From the IMG/VR virus record IMGVR_UViG_3300020371_000049, positions 1 to 25,907 of that record: DNA of 25,907 nucleotides; one strand, given 5' to 3'. This DNA comes from a virus. Position 1 is the first letter of the stretch. Every line of letters starts with the position of its first letter. Below are positions 21,972 through 25,907 of the stretch, piece by piece. A program made the position numbers and the translations under genes. The notes under the pieces are model-generated. The model worked only from the letters and a program-made list of their open reading frames with translations. It was not told where the DNA came from and ran no database searches.

Positions 21972-24900
21972 ATGTCAGGCCCATTTGGTTCACAGCAATG
22001 GATGTACAATGCTAGCAGTGGGTTTTATCCCTATGAGCTAAACAACTCTTTAAAGTTTGAAGATGGCGATAGTGCATATCTAAGCAGAACACCATCAAGT
22101 GCTGGCAATAGAACAACATGGACATTATCAATGTGGGTAAAAAGGGCTAACATTAGCACTAGCCAAATGTTGTTTTCCGCAGGAACTTCAAGCATTCATT
22201 ATGCAAATATTCAAAGCGATAATACAATTCGTTGGAGAAATTCTACACTTGATTATGAAACTACACAAGTCTTTCGAGACTCATCGGCGTGGTATCATCT
22301 TGTATTTAAATGGGATACAACAAACTCAACAGCCGCAGATCGGGCTGAGATTTATGTTAATAACGAAAAAATTACTGTTTATGATGTAAAAACAAACGCT
22401 AGCTCTAGTGAAAATAGTATTTGGAATAATAACGTCAAGCATACTTTAGGAAACTATGCTTATAATAATACTCTTTACTTTGACGGTTACATGACCGAAG
22501 TAATCTTTATTGACGGCACTGCTCTAGATCCTAGCAGTTTTGGAGAAACCAAAGAAGGTATCTGGATACCCAAAGATCCAACAGGTTTAACCTACGGCAC
22601 CAATGGTTTTCGTTTACCTTTTACAGCAACAACAACAGCTAACGGTTTTAATACAGTTACTTATGAGGGAACTCACCCAACACAACAAAGCGTAGAAGGT
22701 GTGGGATTTCAACCTAATTTTGTTTGGGTAAAAGAAAGAGATGGTACTGCATCTCATGGACTATTTGATAGTGTAAGAGGGGTAGAAAAAAGATTAAAAT
22801 CCCAAGCAACTGATGCAGAAGCAACATCATCAAGCAGTGTAACATCATTTCATAGCGATGGTTTTACCGTTGGAAATAACACTGGCGTAAACAGTGATGG
22901 AAAAGACTATGTTGCATGGTGCTGGGGTGGTGGCACTAACGATAAAACATATACTGTAACTGTTGTTGATGATAGTGGTAATAAATACAGATTTGATGGA
23001 CATGGAACAAGTTCAATAACTCTTGAGCTTACTGAGGGTGCTACTTATACATTTAACTATCCATCTGCTCACCCACTTAGATTTTCTACAACATCCGATG
23101 GTACGCATGGCGGTGGATCAGAATATACAACTGGTGTTACTCATGTAAGCGGTACACAAACAACATTTACTGTACCTTCTGGTGCGCCAGTTTTATATTA
23201 TTATTGTTCAATTCATAGTGGCATGGGTGGTCAAGTAAACACCAACACAACAGATGGTCCTACTCATGCAGAGGGTACAATACTTTCAAGAGCAAAACCA
23301 AATGCTGACTATGGGTTTAGTATTGTAACTTGGACAGGTAACGGCACTGACGGAGCTACAGTAGGTCATGGGTTAAGTCAAACACCTGAAATGATTATAA
23401 TTAAAAAAAGAGCCAATAATTCTGGTGGAAATATAGGAAATTGGATTACTCAACATGTTGGTTTATCAACCACTCCAGAAGCAACGTCTAGCACTTTTAC
23501 GCTAAGTGGTTATACAAATGGCGCAATTTATTTAAATCTTAATATGGCGCAATCTAGTTATGGTTTTGATGATCAAGTTAATGGCAACACAGACACTTTT
23601 GTAGCGTATTGTTTTCATAGTGTTGATGGCTATCAAAAGCTAGGAAGCTATACTGGTACTGGTTCGTCAGGTAATTCTATCACTGGCCTTGGTTTTAAGC
23701 CAGCTTGGATTATGATTAAAAGAACAGACTCTGCTGATGATTGGTGTATATATGACAACACAAGGCACCCTAGTGCTTCTACTGATACACGGCTAGAAGC
23801 AAATGATACTGCCGCTGAAGTGTCTGCTTCTAGCATTGAGATTACGTTTGATAGTGATGGATTTACTGCAAATGGAACCAATTCATCAATTAACACATCT
23901 GGCGGCACCTACATCTATCTAGCTATAGCAGACACAAGGGATGCACTTTTTACTTCAGACGCATCTGGCAATGGCAACAACTGGACGCCTAATGCTTTAC
24001 AGCATAGCGATGTTATGCCTGACACTCCGACTGATGGGTTTGCTGTTTTAAACGGTATTACATCTGGAAGTAGTGTTGGTACTTTGACCGAAGGTAACTT
24101 GCAATATCAAGGAGCGTCTAGTCAATGGGAAAGTAAAGTATCTACTATTGGGGTAAGTTCTGGCAAATGGTATTATGAAGTAAACCCAATATCTGGATCA
24201 TCATCACAAGGTATTTTCTTTGGCATAATTAATATGTCTGATACTTACCTAGTCTCATATCTAGGTAACTATGGTAACTCTTGGGGTTACTATGGATTAA
24301 ATGGTGCAAAATATAACAATGCGGCAGGAGTAGGTTACGGTGCTACTGTAGCTGATGGTGACATAGTAGGTGTTGCTCTTGATGTAGATGCTGGGACACT
24401 TACGTTTTATAAAAATGGTGTGTCTCAAGGTGTTGCTTTTTCTGGTTTGTCTTTAGGTGGTAGTTACGACACAGAATGGTTTTTGGGTTTGTCTTGTTAT
24501 GGAACAGCAAAGGCTGCTATAAACTTTGGACAAGACAGTAGTTTCTCAGGCAGACTTGTTGCTCAAGGCAATGCAGATGATAACGGCAAGGGTGACTTTT
24601 ATTACGCACCACCGTCAGGACATTTAGCTCTTTGCAATGCTAACCTACCTGATCCAGCTATTGATCCTGCTGCTGGTGATGCCCCAGAGGATCATTTTAA
24701 TACTGTGTTTTATAGTGGTAATTCTGGTTCAGGTAATGCTGTTACTGGTGTTGGCTTTCAGCCTGATTGGACATGGGTTAAATCAAGAAACACTTCTGGT
24801 GAGGCTCAAAAAGTAGTAGACTCTGTGCGTGGTGCTGGACTTACTGTTTTTCCTAGCGGCGCATTTGCCGAGACTGATTATAGCGGTGGAGTTGGTTTTG

Positions 24901-25700
24901 ATAGTTTTGATGCTGATGGCTTCACTGTTAGCCACAATGCCGCAAACAATCAATGGAATGTTTCTGGTCGTACTTACGTTGCATGGAACTGGAAAGCTGG
25001 CGGCACTGCTGTTGCAAATGACGATGGAGATATTGACACAAACGTATCTGTCAATGATGATGCTGGTTTTTCTATAATTAGTTATACTGGTAATGGCTCA
25101 AGTTCTATACAAACAATAGGTCATGGTTTATCTACAAAACCAGATTTAGCGTTTATCAAAGTTAGAACTCAAGGCTATAATTGGATGGCTCTTTTTGATT
25201 GTTTAAATGGTTCTTTTGATTACATCCAAGGTTTAAATACAACTGCTGTTGCTGCAAATTATTCAGGCACTTTTGCAAATGCAAGCACACTTACGTTGCT
25301 TGCTAGTAGTGGAAATGTAAACGGATCGGGTGAAAATTATATCTGTTATTGTTTTGCATCAAAAGATGGCTTTAGTAGAATGGGTCAGTATATTGGAAAC
25401 GGTAGTTCAAATGGGCCGTTTATGTATACTGGGTTTAGGCCAGCATTTGTTATGGTAAAAGCAGCAACAGGGGCCGTTCAGCACTGGTGGATGTTTGATA
25501 ATAAGAGAGAGGGTTATAACGTAGACAATGATCCTCTTTATGCAAACCTTACTAGTGCAGAAGGCGCACAAAACATGATAGATTTTTATTCAAATGGTTT
25601 TAAGATAAGAAATTCTTCAGCTTCAGTGAATGGTTCTAATGTTAACTATCTTGTTATGGCTTTTGCCGAACAACCTTTTAAATATGCAAACGCACGATAG
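21972..25700 (+). CDS. Large mosaic tail fibre (LamG, cupredoxin-like, SPRY, six repeats)
   Basis: A 1242-residue receptor-binding type protein. Residues about 25-195 are a LamG-like jelly roll (L-S-M-W-V-K-R, W-Y-H-L-V-F-K-W, Y-F-D-G-Y-M-T-E-V-I-F-I-D-G). About 224-322 is the first of six related modules marked by 'F-P-x5-K' and a terminal Y-V-A-W-C-W-like strand; the others lie at about 450-555, 558-656, 908-1015, 1031-1128 and 1130-1240. Between modules 1 and 2, residues 323-425 form a cupredoxin-like domain with H367, C412, H415 and M418. Residues about 717-860 are SPRY-like (W-Y-Y-E-V, D-I-V-G-V-A-L-D, L-T-F-Y-K-N-G). It lacks a T7-type anchor, which the adaptor upstream supplies. Confidence 0.85.
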   Translation: MSGPFGSQQWMYNASSGFYPYELNNSLKFEDGDSAYLSRTPSSAGNRTTWTLSMWVKRANISTSQMLFSAGTSSIHYANIQSDNTIRWRNSTLDYETTQVFRDSSAWYHLVFKWDTTNSTAADRAEIYVNNEKITVYDVKTNASSSENSIWNNNVKHTLGNYAYNNTLYFDGYMTEVIFIDGTALDPSSFGETKEGIWIPKDPTGLTYGTNGFRLPFTATTTANGFNTVTYEGTHPTQQSVEGVGFQPNFVWVKERDGTASHGLFDSVRGVEKRLKSQATDAEATSSSSVTSFHSDGFTVGNNTGVNSDGKDYVAWCWGGGTNDKTYTVTVVDDSGNKYRFDGHGTSSITLELTEGATYTFNYPSAHPLRFSTTSDGTHGGGSEYTTGVTHVSGTQTTFTVPSGAPVLYYYCSIHSGMGGQVNTNTTDGPTHAEGTILSRAKPNADYGFSIVTWTGNGTDGATVGHGLSQTPEMIIIKKRANNSGGNIGNWITQHVGLSTTPEATSSTFTLSGYTNGAIYLNLNMAQSSYGFDDQVNGNTDTFVAYCFHSVDGYQKLGSYTGTGSSGNSITGLGFKPAWIMIKRTDSADDWCIYDNTRHPSASTDTRLEANDTAAEVSASSIEITFDSDGFTANGTNSSINTSGGTYIYLAIADTRDALFTSDASGNGNNWTPNALQHSDVMPDTPTDGFAVLNGITSGSSVGTLTEGNLQYQGASSQWESKVSTIGVSSGKWYYEVNPISGSSSQGIFFGIINMSDTYLVSYLGNYGNSWGYYGLNGAKYNNAAGVGYGATVADGDIVGVALDVDAGTLTFYKNGVSQGVAFSGLSLGGSYDTEWFLGLSCYGTAKAAINFGQDSSFSGRLVAQGNADDNGKGDFYYAPPSGHLALCNANLPDPAIDPAAGDAPEDHFNTVFYSGNSGSGNAVTGVGFQPDWTWVKSRNTSGEAQKVVDSVRGAGLTVFPSGAFAETDYSGGVGFDSFDADGFTVSHNAANNQWNVSGRTYVAWNWKAGGTAVANDDGDIDTNVSVNDDAGFSIISYTGNGSSSIQTIGHGLSTKPDLAFIKVRTQGYNWMALFDCLNGSFDYIQGLNTTAVAANYSGTFANASTLTLLASSGNVNGSGENYICYCFASKDGFSRMGQYIGNGSSNGPFMYTGFRPAFVMVKAATGAVQHWWMFDNKREGYNVDNDPLYANLTSAEGAQNMIDFYSNGFKIRNSSASVNGSNVNYLVMAFAEQPFKYANAR

Positions 25701-25709
25701 GAGAGATCA

Positions 25710-25907
25710 ATGCCTTGGAAATATAGTGGACGAGTTATCAAAGTTGGTCGATCTTGGGCTGACAACGATGGCATCAAGCACCCATACAACTGGAACAACT
25801 GGTCGGCTGATGAGAAAGCAGCAAGGGGTTTGACATGGGAAGATGACCCAGCCCCATATGATAATCGTTTCTACTGGGATGCTGATACACCCAAAGCTCT
25901 AGATGAT
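25710..25907 (+). CDS. Hypothetical phage protein (3' end outside window)
   Basis: The first 66 residues of an open frame reaching the window edge. AGGAGA lies before the ATG at a normal spacing, ten bases after the fibre stop. The product is polar and tryptophan-rich: W-K-Y-S-G-R-V-I-K-V-G-R-S-W, then H-P-Y-N-W-N-N-W-S, L-T-W-E-D-D-P and R-F-Y-W-D-A-D-T-P-K-A-L-D-D. I have seen this end pattern in short fibre-adjacent proteins of marine phages but know no function. Codon use fits its neighbours. Confidence 0.7.
   Translation, partial: MPWKYSGRVIKVGRSWADNDGIKHPYNWNNWSADEKAARGLTWEDDPAPYDNRFYWDADTPKALDD

Overview
This window is a dense, strictly plus-strand stretch of a podovirus-type tailed phage genome: the end of a replication/recombination block, then a virion module running from DNA packaging to tail fibres. 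Genes overlap by 1-8 bases (ATGA, TAATG and TGATG junctions) or are separated by a few bases. Base composition is moderately AT-rich. No host gene, integrase, tRNA, lysis gene, DNA polymerase or phage RNA polymerase is visible, so host and lifestyle cannot be read directly. The tail-fibre style (LamG, SPRY, repeated 'F-P-x5-K' modules, a cupredoxin-like insert) and the small structural proteins resemble those I associate with marine phages, probably infecting a Gram-negative host. That is an inference. The packaging genes precede the portal, unlike the classical T7 order, although many virion proteins are T7-like in type.

Layout. 1-401: 3' part of a RusA-like Holliday-junction resolvase. 401-1243: winged-helix replication-type protein whose own coding sequence carries a consensus DnaA box, two abutting 26-bp dyads and a 24-base A/T-only run, an arrangement like the lambda origin inside gene O. 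1244-1445: the longest gene-free gap, with a G-quadruplex-capable tract. 1446-2444: three small proteins, one with an SSB-type C-terminal tip. 2444-4482: small and large terminase, with a 46-residue helical ORF bridging them. 4482-6043: a T7 gp13/GNAT-like protein and four small, mostly basic proteins, two of which may be one frameshifted gene. 6036-9927: portal/connector, Bbp19-like protein, scaffold, a GC-rich hairpin-filled leader, major capsid protein and a possible decoration protein. 9978-12794: tail tubular proteins A and B. 12796-20111: four internal virion/ejection proteins. 20112-20170: a good extended -10 promoter. 20171-25907: short T7-type fibre adaptor, three small beta-rich proteins, a 1242-residue mosaic fibre and the start of another gene.

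How it works together. Terminase packages DNA through the connector into a capsid built on the scaffold; tail tubular A and B form the short tail; the internal proteins are probably ejected to form a DNA-delivery conduit; the adaptor and mosaic fibre supply host recognition. The most interesting signals are the intragenic origin candidate, the amicyanin-spaced copper-ligand set in the fibre, the structured leader before the capsid gene, the SSB-tip protein and the A7 run between two overlapping ORFs.
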